From Anaerolineales bacterium (GTDB lineage Bacteria; Chloroflexota; Anaerolineae; JAAEKA01): a stretch of DNA of 64,000 nucleotides. Below the pieces are notes generated by a model. It worked only from the letters and a program-made list of their open reading frames with translations. It was not told the DNA's origin and did no database searches. The DNA is taken from positions 186,001 to 250,000 of the forward strand of contig JACKBI010000001.1 in the NCBI GenBank assembly GCA_020634615.1, read 5' to 3'. Position 1 is the stretch's first letter, and each line of letters starts with the position of its first letter. Of the stretch, positions 55,277-64,000 are shown piece by piece. The position numbers and the translations under genes are program-made.

Positions 55277-57562
55277 ATGCAATTGCAGTTTGATCCCTAC
55301 GCTCTTCCGTTGCTTGTCAGCGCCAGCCTGGCCATCGTGCTGGTTGTATTGGCGTGGCGACGACGTCCGACAACCGGCGCGAGTGCCATCGCCTTGTTGA
55401 TGGCGGCCATGGTGCTCTGGTGTATCACCTATGCGTTGGAGCTGCTGAGCGCAGATATCGCCTCCAAGCAGTTATGGATCAAAGGCGAATACATCGCCAT
55501 CGTCTCCATCCCGGTGCTGTGGATTGTTTTCGTGTTGCAATACACAGGGCGCGAGCATCTGCTGACCCGCCGCAACCTGCTGCTCCTCTGCATCATGCCG
55601 GTCATGACAGTCCTGTTGGTCTGGACCAACGCCTGGCATGGGTTGATTCACCGCAACGTAGCCATTGACACCAGCCTTGGCTACGCCCTGCTAACGATCA
55701 CCTACGGACCATTCTTCTGGCTGCACGGGTGCTACACCTACGCGCTGATCCTCGTTGCGGCGCTGTTGCTGTTGCGCAACACGTTGTCCGGCACGCGCCT
55801 GCAACGCGCGCAATCGAGCCTTCTTCTCATCGCCGTGCTGATCCCGGTTGTTGGCAATGTTATCTACGTTCTGCGTGTCGGTCCCACACCGCTGATCGAC
55901 CTGACACCGATCCTGTTTACCGTGGCGGGCATGCTGGCTGTTGTGAGCCTGTTCAGGTTCCGCTTGCTCGATATCACGCCGGTCGCCCGCGACATGCTGA
56001 TCGAGGGGATGACCGATGGCGTGGTTGTCATCGACAGCCAGTATCGTGCGATCGATCTGAACCCGGCGGCCAAAGAGATGCTCGGCGTTACGGCAAGGGA
56101 GACTATTGGGCTTCCTGTCGATGCGATCTTGCCGCTACAGCCGCAAAGCTTCAACGGTTCCAGGGCCAACTCCTCCGCACACATTGAGGCCGTTCTTGGC
56201 AGATCAGGCCGGTTCGTTGACCTACAGGTCTCGCCGCTGAAGCCGGACAGCCGGCGGTCGCGCGGCTGGCTGGTGGTCATGCGCGACATCAGCGACCGCA
56301 AGCGGGCTGAGCAGGCTGAACGCAATCAGCGTAACTTCGTGGACGCGCTGCGACATGCTTCAGCTGCGCTGACCAATACGCTCAGCCTGGACGAAGTGCT
56401 TGATCACATCATGGACGAGATCAAGCTGGTGATCCCGCACGACGCCTGCCGGGTGTTGCTGGTTGAAGGTGATGTTGCCACAGTGGCACGCAGCCACGAT
56501 TACGCGGAACACGACCCCAGCGGCTGGCATGCCAACCACCGTTTCACCATTAGCGACACGGAAAATCTGCGGCTGATGTTTCAGACCAGACAGCCGCTGG
56601 CAATTCCTGATACGCGCACATTTCCAGGCTGGGTGCGAACACCTGAGGCCGAATGGCTGCGCTCCTTCGCCGGCGCGCCGATGGTTGTTAAGGGGCAGGT
56701 TATCGGCTTTCTGAACCTTGACAGCGCCGTGCCCGGTTTCTACACACAGGAACAGGCACAACGTTTGCAGGCCTTCGCTGACCAGGCCAGCATCGCGCTG
56801 GAAAACGCACGCCTCTATTCCTCGTTGCAGGAAACCAACGCCGAGCTTGAATTCGCACTGCAATCGCGCGAGGAGATGATTCAAAACGTCTCGCACGAGC
56901 TGCGCACACCGCTGACGCTGGTCATGGGCTACATCGAACTCTTGATGGGCCAGCAGATCGGCGATCTAAACACCGACCAGGTATCAGCACTGGGCGTCAT
57001 GCTGCAACAAAGCCAGCGCCTGCATTTCATGGTCAACAGCCTGCTTGCCTTGCAGAGTTTCAATCCGGACAAACTGGCGCTGGAACCTGTGTTTCTTGAT
57101 CGCTGGTTGCCGCAAGTGGTCGGCCCGTGGCAGCGAATCGCCCAGGAAACCGGTCACCCTATCCATGCCGTCTATGAGGAGCCGCTGGGTCCGGCGAATG
57201 TCGCCACCAGTTTCCTCGAGCTGGTGATTGGCAATCTGCTGGACAACGCCATCAAGTTCAGCCCTCACGGCGGCGCCATCGAGGTTACGGCTCACCGCTC
57301 TGACGACAGCGCGGTGATTGCAATCGCCGACCACGGCATCGGCATCGCGCCGGACAAACTGGATCGCATTTTCGACCGCTTCTTTCAGGTGGACGGCACA
57401 TCAACGCGGCGCTTCGGCGGCATCGGCATTGGTCTTGCGCTGTGTCAGGCCATTGTGCAGGCACATGGCGGCCACATCCAGGCCGAGAGCGCGGGTGTCG
57501 GCCACGGTGCGACGTTCCGTGTCACGCTGCCGCTGCCGCACACAATCGAAATCGCAGATTAG
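55277..57562 (+). CDS. Membrane sensor histidine kinase (7TM-PAS-GAF-HisKA-HATPase)
   Basis: 761 residues. Seven N-terminal helices (about 8-230) form a HisKA_7TM-type sensor. A PAS domain follows (about 240-345, MLIEGMTDGVVVIDSQYRAIDL), then a GAF domain (about 365-510, DEIKLVIPHDACRVLLVEGD). The phosphoacceptor is His540 in NVSHELRTPLTLVMGYIELL. The ATPase shows LLDNAIKFSPHG (N box), ADHGIGIAPDKLDRIFDRFF (G1/F boxes) and GGIGIGLALCQAIVQAHGG (G2). All catalytic residues are present. No response regulator lies next to it, so its partner is elsewhere. The divergent NatA-type exporter could be a target. No clear ribosome binding site precedes the ATG. Confidence 0.92.
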   Translation: MQLQFDPYALPLLVSASLAIVLVVLAWRRRPTTGASAIALLMAAMVLWCITYALELLSADIASKQLWIKGEYIAIVSIPVLWIVFVLQYTGREHLLTRRNLLLLCIMPVMTVLLVWTNAWHGLIHRNVAIDTSLGYALLTITYGPFFWLHGCYTYALILVAALLLLRNTLSGTRLQRAQSSLLLIAVLIPVVGNVIYVLRVGPTPLIDLTPILFTVAGMLAVVSLFRFRLLDITPVARDMLIEGMTDGVVVIDSQYRAIDLNPAAKEMLGVTARETIGLPVDAILPLQPQSFNGSRANSSAHIEAVLGRSGRFVDLQVSPLKPDSRRSRGWLVVMRDISDRKRAEQAERNQRNFVDALRHASAALTNTLSLDEVLDHIMDEIKLVIPHDACRVLLVEGDVATVARSHDYAEHDPSGWHANHRFTISDTENLRLMFQTRQPLAIPDTRTFPGWVRTPEAEWLRSFAGAPMVVKGQVIGFLNLDSAVPGFYTQEQAQRLQAFADQASIALENARLYSSLQETNAELEFALQSREEMIQNVSHELRTPLTLVMGYIELLMGQQIGDLNTDQVSALGVMLQQSQRLHFMVNSLLALQSFNPDKLALEPVFLDRWLPQVVGPWQRIAQETGHPIHAVYEEPLGPANVATSFLELVIGNLLDNAIKFSPHGGAIEVTAHRSDDSAVIAIADHGIGIAPDKLDRIFDRFFQVDGTSTRRFGGIGIGLALCQAIVQAHGGHIQAESAGVGHGATFRVTLPLPHTIEIAD

Positions 57563-57584
57563 CAGGGTAGTTTCAGCAACTGTT

Positions 57585-57613
57585 TTGTCGAAGACCGGCG
57601 CGCGCAGTATAAT
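57585..57613 (+). promoter_or_regulatory. Promoter of the giant TPR gene
   Basis: TTGTCG (57585-57590), 17-base spacer, perfect TATAAT (57608-57613). Transcription would start near 57620. A CCGG..CCGG stem lies between there and the GTG start at 57658. Confidence 0.6.
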
Positions 57614-57657
57614 GCCTTCCCGGCCACGCGCCGGGCAATCTTTGTAAAGACCATGGT

Positions 57658-60600
57658 GTGAATTCAGTGTCAAGTTTGAGCCAACGATTCAACGATCTGT
57701 CTCCTGTCAGCAGAGTAGCCCTGATTGCGGCGATTCTGATCCCTGTTATCATTGTGATTGCGCTGCTTGTGCTGGCCGACCCGGCTCCGCCCGCTGCGGT
57801 TGAAGTGGACACAGTGGCGTTCAACCGGGCGCTGGCAGAAGGGGATGCCTTCTTCGCGCAAAACAATTTGGCGGAGGCGCTGGTCAGCTACGACAAGGCC
57901 GCGCAGGCCAATCCAGTCTCGCCTGCCCCGGCCGTCAAACGCGGCACTGTGTATCTCGCACAGGGCGATCCCGATCGTGCGCTGGCAGAGTACAACGCAG
58001 CCATCGAAATGGATGGCACCTACGCGCTGGCTTACTTCCAGATCGGTGAGCTTCTCAAATCACAGGGTGACATCAACGGGGCGCTGGAGCAGTATCGCCG
58101 CACCTTGCGCGTCGACCCGGCCTATGCGGACGCATACATCCAGATCGGCGGAACCTACCAGGACAGCGGCGACATCGCCAGCGCCGAAGAGAATTTCAAC
58201 CTGGCGCTGACAGCCGCGGTCAACGACCCGCGCGCCCGCGCCTCGGCCATCACCCGGCTGGGCAACCTCGAATCGCTGCAAGGCAATACCGACCGCGCGA
58301 TTGCCCGTTATCAGGAGGCGCAGCAGGAGGATCCCCAGTTCGTTGGTTCGTATCTGCAATTGGGCCAGGTCTACCTTGCCGAGGAGCAGATGGACCAGGC
58401 GCTGGAGCAGTTCAGCGCCGCTGTTGACCTGAGTCCTGTCAACGCTGAGGCCCAGTTCTTCCTGGGTCAGGTCCAGTCCCGGCTCGGCCAACTGGACGAG
58501 GCGGAAACGCACCTGCAAGAGGCAATCCGCCTGGCTCCCTCGAATCCGCGCGCCTATCTCTGGCTGGGGCAGCTCTATGAGACACGCTCGCAGTTCGATC
58601 AGGCAACGACGATTTACCAGCAGGGTCTGGCCCAGGCCAGCGACACCCGCGACATCCGTCTCGCTCTGGCAGCCGCTTTCCGCAGCCAGCAAAGCTACGA
58701 TCAGGCGCTGGAACAGTTCAACGCTGTGCTGGAAGAGACGCCCGACGATGCCGACGTTTTTGCGGAGCTTGGTGTTACCTATCAGGCCATGGGCGACCAG
58801 ACTCAGGCCGAAGAGGCGTTCAACCAGATCGCTCAGCAAGCCGCCGCTGATCCTCGCAAGATCGCCCAGGCGCTTACTAAACTGGGCAACACCTATCGCG
58901 ACCGGGGCGAGTTGGCGGCTGCCGAGGAGCGCTACCAGGAGGCGCTGACCACCGATCCCTCGTATTTGGGAACGTATCTGCAACTGGCATTCCTTTACCA
59001 GCAGCAGGAGAAGCCGGATGAAGCGTTGGCGATCTATCAACGGGCGGTGGAGGCCGATCCGACCAGCGCTGAGGCCCGCTTCAAACTTGGCCAGGCCTAT
59101 CGGATCGCAGGCGACCTTGATCTGGCCGCCGAGCAGTTCACACAAGCTGTAACACTGGATCCGACGCGTTACAATGCGCTGTTGGAACTGGGGCGTATTT
59201 TGGAGAGCCAGGGCAAGACTGCTGACGCGATCGAAAAATATGCGGCAGCAGTGGCCGTCAATAGTTTTGACCAGAACGCGCGCTTGCTGCTGGGAACGGC
59301 CTATCGCAAGGCAGGCAATCTGGACGCGGCCGTCGAGCAACTCAGCAAGGTGCTGGAGTTGAACCCTGAGAACGTCGAAGGTGCGGTCCAACTGGGCCAG
59401 GTATACATCAGCCAGAATCGAACCGACGATGCTCGTCAGATTCTTGAGCAGGCGTTGTCGGTGGCGGCGCGGCCCGGTCCCGTTTTCTTCCTGCTGGGTG
59501 AGGTTGCCCGGTTGCAGGGCGACCTGCCTGCGGCTGAGCAGCGCTACCAGGAGGCACTGGCGGCAGACCCGACGCTGGTGGACGCCTTACTACAACTGAG
59601 CGATGTCTATCAGGCGCAGGGCAATCAGGAGGCTGCGACACAAGCGCTCGATCAGGCCTTGCAAGGCTCCAGCGATGATCCGACTGCGGTTGCCGGCGCA
59701 TTGACCAAGCTGGGCAACACCCTGGCTGCAGCCGGCGAAACCGACCAGGCCGTGGAGCGCTATCGCGAGGCGCTGACGGCTAATCCTGCCTACGCCGGCG
59801 CGTATCTGCAGCTTGCCGCGCTGTATGATTCCCAGAGCGACCCTGACGCTGCGCTGGCTGTTTATCAGGACGGCGTCGATGCCCTGCCGGACAATGCTGA
59901 GTTGCATTTCCGCCTTGGGCAGGCTCTCCGCCGCACCGGCGACGCCGAGGCGGCCACGACTGAGATCGAACAGGCCGTTGCATTGACGCCAAACTACTGG
60001 CAAGCGCGCCTCAACCTGGGCTCGCTCTACGAAGATGCCAACCTGTTGGTGCAAGCGTTAGACCAGTATTCACAGACGGTGCAGTTGGCTCCTGACAGCG
60101 CCGACGCGCAGTTCCGTTTCGCCCAGGCGTTGCGCAAGAGTGGCCAGTCGCAGGAGGCCATCGCTGCTTTTGCCGATCTGCTGGAAATGCCCGGTGGCGA
60201 CGCGTTTCCGGGCGCGTACTTGCAAATGGGATTGGCATACGAAGCGCTGGGGCAGGATGACGCTGCCGAACGGCGTTATCTGCGGGCCATCGAACTTGAT
60301 CCGCAATCAGCCACAGCCATGTACTATCTCGGCGATCTGTACCGCCGTCAAGGCAAGCTGGACGATGCGATCAGCAATTTTGAGCAGGCGCTGGCCATCG
60401 ACCCCAGTCTGGCAGAGGCCAGTTTGCAGCTCAGCGCTGCTTATCGCGATTCTGGCGACGCTGAGCGCGCCCAAGAGATCATCAACCAGTTGACCAACGA
60501 TGCTGCTGCCAGTCCGGCCGTGGTCGCCCAGGCGCATATCCAGCTTGGCGTCATGGCATTGGAAGCGAGCGATACGGCTACTGCTCTGGCACAGTTCCGG

Positions 60601-61737
60601 GCTGCCAAGAAAGCTGATCCAACCGTAGTCGGCTCCTACTTCCAACTGGCGCAGATTCTGTTGCAGCAAGGGAAGCCAGCTGACGCTTTGAAGCAGTATA
60701 CTGCCGCTGTTGAGGCCAATCCCGCCAGCGCCGAAGCGCACTTTGAACTGGGTAAGGCGCTGCTGCGCAACTCAGACGACCCGCGTTCGGCCATCGATGA
60801 ACTGGAGAAGGCGGTCGAGATCAACCCCGGCTACGTCGAGGCGTACCTGCAACTCAGTCAGGCACTGGTGTTGGCCGGTCAGGAGAACCGCGCTGAAGTG
60901 TTGCTGAATCGGGCGTTGAAGCTGGCGCAACGACCGGAATTGGCGGCACGGGTTTTGGTCCAGCGCGGTGAGTTGCTGCGTCAGGCTGGCGAGACGGGCG
61001 CAGCCGTTTCCGATTTCGAGGCCGCCATCGATAAAGATCCGCGCAATCTGGCGGGCTATATCGGCCTGGGTGAGACATTCCGCGACCGAGACGACCTGGA
61101 ACAGGCTATCAGCCAGTACAAGCGCGCGTTGTTGCTGGACGAGAACTACGCCGATGCCCATGTCAAGCTCGGCAACGCCTATCGCGATGCTGGCCAGTAC
61201 GATGACGCTGTGGCGTCCCTGCAAACGGCTGTGGAGCTTCAGCCCGACAACGCATGGTATCAGCTGCTTCTGGGTGATGCCTTGCTGGCTGCCGACCAAC
61301 CGGCTGATGCGCTGGCGGCATATCAGCAAGCGGGCGAGATCGAACCGGCATACAACCAGGATCCGTCGTACTTCATTCGGTTGGCGGGTGCATATCGGGC
61401 GTCGGATGATGTCGAGCAAGCGATGGAAGCCGCCAAGGAAGCAGAACGTCTCGCTGTCGCAACGGGCGACACAGGTGAAGGTGCGCTGCTGGTTCAGGCT
61501 GAATTACAGCGCAGCCAGGAGTTGTGGCAGGCGGCAATCGATCTTTATCAAACCGTGCTGGAGTTGAATCCTGAACGCAGCCAGGCGGTGCGCGGTCTGG
61601 CTCTGGCGCTGGAAGGCCAGGAGCGCAACCAGGAAGCGGTTGTGCAATGGCGCGCCTATCTCAAGCTGGCGCCGCGGGGTGAATATATCGACGAAGCACG
61701 CGAGCATTTGCGCAGACTGGTAAACTCCACCGGATGA
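57658..61737 (+). CDS. Giant membrane-anchored tetratricopeptide repeat protein
   Basis: 1359 residues with a GTG start; the ATG at 57653 is out of frame. One membrane helix at about 19-40 (ALIAAILIPVIIVIALLVLA) is followed by roughly 36 consecutive 34-residue TPRs to residue 1350. They have the usual pattern (for example AEEQMDQALEQFSAAVDLSP, GNLDAAVEQLSKVLELNPEN). No catalytic domain is present. The chain should form a long right-handed superhelix on one face of the membrane, acting as a scaffold for a protein complex. Repeats are diverged in DNA, so the array is old. The following MBL-fold gene starts 30 bases downstream on the same strand. Confidence 0.9.
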   Translation: MNSVSSLSQRFNDLSPVSRVALIAAILIPVIIVIALLVLADPAPPAAVEVDTVAFNRALAEGDAFFAQNNLAEALVSYDKAAQANPVSPAPAVKRGTVYLAQGDPDRALAEYNAAIEMDGTYALAYFQIGELLKSQGDINGALEQYRRTLRVDPAYADAYIQIGGTYQDSGDIASAEENFNLALTAAVNDPRARASAITRLGNLESLQGNTDRAIARYQEAQQEDPQFVGSYLQLGQVYLAEEQMDQALEQFSAAVDLSPVNAEAQFFLGQVQSRLGQLDEAETHLQEAIRLAPSNPRAYLWLGQLYETRSQFDQATTIYQQGLAQASDTRDIRLALAAAFRSQQSYDQALEQFNAVLEETPDDADVFAELGVTYQAMGDQTQAEEAFNQIAQQAAADPRKIAQALTKLGNTYRDRGELAAAEERYQEALTTDPSYLGTYLQLAFLYQQQEKPDEALAIYQRAVEADPTSAEARFKLGQAYRIAGDLDLAAEQFTQAVTLDPTRYNALLELGRILESQGKTADAIEKYAAAVAVNSFDQNARLLLGTAYRKAGNLDAAVEQLSKVLELNPENVEGAVQLGQVYISQNRTDDARQILEQALSVAARPGPVFFLLGEVARLQGDLPAAEQRYQEALAADPTLVDALLQLSDVYQAQGNQEAATQALDQALQGSSDDPTAVAGALTKLGNTLAAAGETDQAVERYREALTANPAYAGAYLQLAALYDSQSDPDAALAVYQDGVDALPDNAELHFRLGQALRRTGDAEAATTEIEQAVALTPNYWQARLNLGSLYEDANLLVQALDQYSQTVQLAPDSADAQFRFAQALRKSGQSQEAIAAFADLLEMPGGDAFPGAYLQMGLAYEALGQDDAAERRYLRAIELDPQSATAMYYLGDLYRRQGKLDDAISNFEQALAIDPSLAEASLQLSAAYRDSGDAERAQEIINQLTNDAAASPAVVAQAHIQLGVMALEASDTATALAQFRAAKKADPTVVGSYFQLAQILLQQGKPADALKQYTAAVEANPASAEAHFELGKALLRNSDDPRSAIDELEKAVEINPGYVEAYLQLSQALVLAGQENRAEVLLNRALKLAQRPELAARVLVQRGELLRQAGETGAAVSDFEAAIDKDPRNLAGYIGLGETFRDRDDLEQAISQYKRALLLDENYADAHVKLGNAYRDAGQYDDAVASLQTAVELQPDNAWYQLLLGDALLAADQPADALAAYQQAGEIEPAYNQDPSYFIRLAGAYRASDDVEQAMEAAKEAERLAVATGDTGEGALLVQAELQRSQELWQAAIDLYQTVLELNPERSQAVRGLALALEGQERNQEAVVQWRAYLKLAPRGEYIDEAREHLRRLVNSTG

Positions 61738-61767
61738 CAACCTTTCGAGCGATCAGTTAGTCCATTG

Positions 61768-62559
61768 ATGAAACTTACTTTTCTGGGAGTTGGTGGCGCG
61801 ATGGCGTCCCATCCCGCCGACAATCACACAGCGCTGGTGATGCAACACGCTGGGCTGACCTTGCTGCTGGATTGCGGCCCGACGATCATGCGACAGCTTG
61901 AGCGAGTTGGCATGAGCGCAGGCGATCCCACACATGTGTATTTGTCGCATCAGCATGGCGACCATCTGTTGGGCTTGCCCATGCTGTTGCTCAACCGAGT
62001 GCTCTTTTGGTCTGATCGACCGCTCTATGTTGTCGCTGAGAGGAGGGTGCTGGCGTTCGCACAGCAATTGGTTCAGACAGTGTACCCCGATTTGCCGATG
62101 TCGCCGACGATTCAATATGTTGCCCTGGAAACAAACGGAGGAGGCGATCTGCCGTTAGCTCCTGGCGTGCGTTACACCCTGGCGGCAGGAAGGCATTCGG
62201 TGCCAACTTGGGCGGTGCGGTTCGATCTTGCTGGCGGCAGCATGGTGTATTCATCGGACACGGGGCGTTCCGAGGAGATTGCCCAACTGGCTGTCGGGGC
62301 CGATTTGCTGGTACATGAGGCCTATTTTGCCAGGCAGCCTGAGAAAAGCTTTGACACGCACTCGGTTGCGGCGGACGTGGCGATGTTGGCTGCCAGAGCT
62401 GGCGTGAAAACACTGGCGCTGGTTCACCGGCAGGAGCCAGACGTTGTTGCCGCTTTGTCATACCATGCCGCAGCGGCCCACTATTTCGATGGTGAGATTC
62501 TTGTGCCGCAGGCTGGTGACACCTATCAAGTTCAGGAAGCAGTAACAGAGATATGTTAG
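61768..62559 (+). CDS. MBL-fold metallohydrolase (RNase Z/phosphodiesterase-like)
   Basis: 263 residues from the ATG at 61768 (a TTG one codon earlier is possible). MKLTFLGVGGAMASHPADNH is the typical start. VYLSHQHGDHLLGLPML carries the HxHxDH zinc motif. AAGRHSVPTWAVRFDLAGG, MVYSSDTGRSEEI (metal Asp) and LALVHRQEP (His) complete the site. The layout is that of the RNase Z/PhnP group without the flexible exosite arm, so it may be a phosphodiesterase or a beta-lactamase-fold hydrolase rather than a tRNA-processing enzyme. It may be co-transcribed with the TPR gene. Confidence 0.87.
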   Translation: MKLTFLGVGGAMASHPADNHTALVMQHAGLTLLLDCGPTIMRQLERVGMSAGDPTHVYLSHQHGDHLLGLPMLLLNRVLFWSDRPLYVVAERRVLAFAQQLVQTVYPDLPMSPTIQYVALETNGGGDLPLAPGVRYTLAAGRHSVPTWAVRFDLAGGSMVYSSDTGRSEEIAQLAVGADLLVHEAYFARQPEKSFDTHSVAADVAMLAARAGVKTLALVHRQEPDVVAALSYHAAAAHYFDGEILVPQAGDTYQVQEAVTEIC

Positions 62560-62646
62560 CGAGCGGCCGTCGATTGAATAGCATCCGAACAAAGGTGATG
62601 CATATTGCCGAGATCCCAGCCGCGTAACTCCTACCCTGAAACAGAA

Positions 62647-62675
62647 AGCCCGCCTTGCGGCGGGCTCTTTTTATT
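62647..62675. terminator. Bidirectional terminator between MBL-fold and Jag genes
   Basis: AGCCCGCC (62647-62654), TTGC loop, GGCGGGCT (62659-62666), followed by CTTTTTATTT on the plus strand; the minus strand also ends in a T-rich tract. It serves the two convergent genes. Confidence 0.9.
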
Positions 62676-62709
62676 TCATTGGGAGGCAGCGTCTTGCTTG
62701 AAAGCAGCG

Positions 62710-63540
62710 TTACTCCTTGGGAATGATGGTGACCTTTCGATGGTCTCCCTCTCCCACACTCTCAGTAGTGACCAGCGGGTTATCACGCAACGTGATATGG
62801 ACAATGCGCCTTTCGTTGGGAGGCATGGCTTCCAACATCACCGGCTTTCCCGTACTGACGGCTCGATCCGCCATCCGGTTGGCGAGGCGAGCAAGCTGCT
62901 CTTCGCGCCGTGCACGGTATCCCTCCACATCCACGATTACGTTCACCCAGCGGTGTAACCGGTGATTGACCATCAGGCGGGTCAGGTATTGGATGGAAGA
63001 GAGAGTTTCCGCTCGCCGGCCGATGAGAATGCCCAGGTCCTCGCCTTCGATGTTCAGAACCAGAGGCGCGTCCTGTCCCTCATCCAGCACACCACGATAC
63101 TCAGTCGTCTGGACGGATGCCTTGACTCCCATTCGGTCCAGCAATCCTTGTAAAAGCTCCGCCGCGACATCTTTGGGGTCCGCCCCATCACCTGGTGCTG
63201 CTGATGGCTTCGGCTCGACCGGTTTTTCTGGCTTGGGCGGCGCCTTGGGTGCTTCAGGCTGCTGAACAGTTGCCTCAGGCTGAGTCTTGACTGCCGGCCG
63301 CGGGGGCGGCGCTGCAGTCTTTTCGGGCGGCGGTGGCGACGCGGGCTTGGAGGTCTTCTTGCCAATGGGCGTGATCCTCACCCGCGCGTCTTCGGCGCCA
63401 AAACCAAGCAAGCCCCGGCTTCCCTTGCTCAATACCTCGATTTCGACTTGCTCCTCAGTGAGCTTCAGTATTGCCAGCCCTGTTTCGGTGGCTTCCTCGG
63501 GGGTTCTGCCACGGAACTCGTTGCCTTCCGATGACGTCAT
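62710..63540 (-). CDS. khpB: Jag/KhpB-type RNA-binding protein
   Basis: 276 residues. Jag_N domain at the start (GRTPEEATETGLAILKLTEE, SKGSRGLLGFGAEDARVRI), a Pro/Lys/Ala-rich linker (about 60-120), then a KH domain with LVLNIEGEDLGILIGRRAET (GxxG-type loop) and LSSIQYLTRLMVNHRL. Last is the R3H domain ending in MPPNERRIVHITLRDNPLV followed by the GEGDHRKVTI tail. The protein binds RNA and affects cell division and sporulation in Firmicutes. Its position 3 bases after the yidC stop is the usual one. Confidence 0.92.
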   Translation of the reverse strand: MTSSEGNEFRGRTPEEATETGLAILKLTEEQVEIEVLSKGSRGLLGFGAEDARVRITPIGKKTSKPASPPPPEKTAAPPPRPAVKTQPEATVQQPEAPKAPPKPEKPVEPKPSAAPGDGADPKDVAAELLQGLLDRMGVKASVQTTEYRGVLDEGQDAPLVLNIEGEDLGILIGRRAETLSSIQYLTRLMVNHRLHRWVNVIVDVEGYRARREEQLARLANRMADRAVSTGKPVMLEAMPPNERRIVHITLRDNPLVTTESVGEGDHRKVTIIPKE

Positions 63541-63543
63541 ATC

Positions 63544-63999
63544 CTACCTCTTCTTTTTGCGCATCTTGCGCCGCCGGCCAGCCGACGTTTCATCGGTAGC
63601 TCCGTTTATGCTGGTCGTCGTTCCAGTAGTTGTGATTACCGCTCCCTTTGCAGACGACGCACCGCCCGTGCTAACCGCCGGAGCGGTCTTCTTAGCAGGA
63701 AGCAGTCCAGACCAGCCAGTTGCCAGGCCTTGCTGGATGATTTGCAGAATGTTTGACGTTACCCAGTACAGCGACAGACCTGAAGGTACGATGAGGGTGA
63801 TGTAACCGAACATCACGGGCATCAGCATCATTACCGTGTTGGCCGACCCGCCGCCAACCGACGGATTTGAAGCCTGGCTCATCCGCTGCATGATGAACTG
63901 CGTAACAATGTAAACGATGGGCAGTATCAGGAAGGGTAATACGGCGGGCGACAGAAGATGTGCAGGCGTAATAGGTTGCAGCCACGCCATGCCTTGCCC
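63544..63999 (-). CDS. yidC: Membrane protein insertase YidC, C-terminal part (5' end outside window)
   Basis: The frame is open to the window edge. The last helices of the Oxa1/YidC fold are visible: LPFLILPIVYIVTQFIMQRM, MMLMPVMFGYITLIVPSGLS and LYWVTSNILQIIQQG. A Thr/Ala-rich segment and a basic tail (GRRRKMRKKKR) follow. YidC inserts proteins into the cytoplasmic membrane alone or with Sec. The tail is of the kind that binds ribosomes. With khpB downstream this is the conserved rnpA-yidC-jag order, often near the replication origin. Confidence 0.92.
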   Translation of the reverse strand, partial: GQGMAWLQPITPAHLLSPAVLPFLILPIVYIVTQFIMQRMSQASNPSVGGGSANTVMMLMPVMFGYITLIVPSGLSLYWVTSNILQIIQQGLATGWSGLLPAKKTAPAVSTGGASSAKGAVITTTGTTTSINGATDETSAGRRRKMRKKKR

Positions 64000-64000
64000 G

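Noticed and set aside
58060..59391. 443-codon minus-strand frame opposite the TPR gene
   Set aside because: Its internal repetition simply mirrors the TPR array.
62710..63999. Replication origin next to yidC-khpB
   Set aside because: The gene order is often near oriC, but no DnaA boxes, rpmH or dnaA are within the window.

Overview
The window is a high-GC (low 60s percent by eye), densely coded bacterial chromosome segment. The gene families point to an uncultured filamentous-type Chloroflexota (Anaerolineae/Caldilineae-like): DUF3467 plus a bacterial translin homologue, MoeA fused to a periplasmic-binding-like domain, Tat-exported modular surface proteins, a giant TPR protein, and STRR-like heptamer repeats. 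The phylum call is an inference from gene content, not a search result.

Layout. 1-713: 3' end of a UvrD/PcrA helicase. 797-12197: a one-strand, mostly overlapping cell-surface polysaccharide cluster (alkaline-phosphatase-superfamily enzyme, O-antigen-ligase-like protein, GT2, GT4, two GT-C membrane glycosyltransferases, a DUF1972-type GT). 12194-13055: HepT/MntA-type toxin-antitoxin pair on the minus strand. 13134-15076: acetyl xylan esterase-like hydrolase and a lipoprotein cytochrome c. 15054-17594 (minus): ROK kinase, a KDPG-aldolase-like protein without the catalytic lysine, and a D-2-hydroxyacid dehydrogenase. 17726-20361: an Fe-S-type ArsR-fold regulator divergent from an acyl-CoA ligase, sharing a palindrome. 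20492-25282: MFS transporter, VOC protein, tandem hotdog thioesterase, then two adjacent genes broken by several frameshifts. 25271-39175 (all minus): DNA glycosylase, purple-acid-phosphatase-like enzyme, gamma-glutamyltransferase, orphan nucleotidyltransferase, membrane protein, M28 peptidase, two MoeA proteins, a Cas4-like nuclease core, an ABC exporter, an L,D-transpeptidase, the missing N-terminal half of the Cas4-like protein, translin and DUF3467. 39507-50371: three secreted modular proteins (one subtilase, two Tat substrates) with a common promoter/leader and a common C-terminal membrane tag. 50509-55161: prepilin peptidase, DUF192 protein, Nat-type ABC exporter. 55277-62559: hybrid histidine kinase-type sensor, giant TPR protein, MBL-fold hydrolase. 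62710-63999 (minus): Jag/KhpB and the 3' end of YidC.

The most unusual observations are: (i) a Cas4-family nuclease apparently split into two membrane-anchored halves encoded 2.5 kb apart in the same run of genes, the N-half translationally coupled to translin/DUF3467 and to an L,D-transpeptidase; (ii) a family of short-period (mostly 7-nt) repeats that form hairpins between genes, supply stop and start codons, and sit in frame inside a glycosyltransferase and a moeA; (iii) mosaic surface proteins sharing an almost identical 1.1-kb block, exchanged modules, a duplicated promoter-leader with two conserved stem-loops, and an unfamiliar C-terminal tag. No rRNA, tRNA, CRISPR array, transposase or phage gene was seen.
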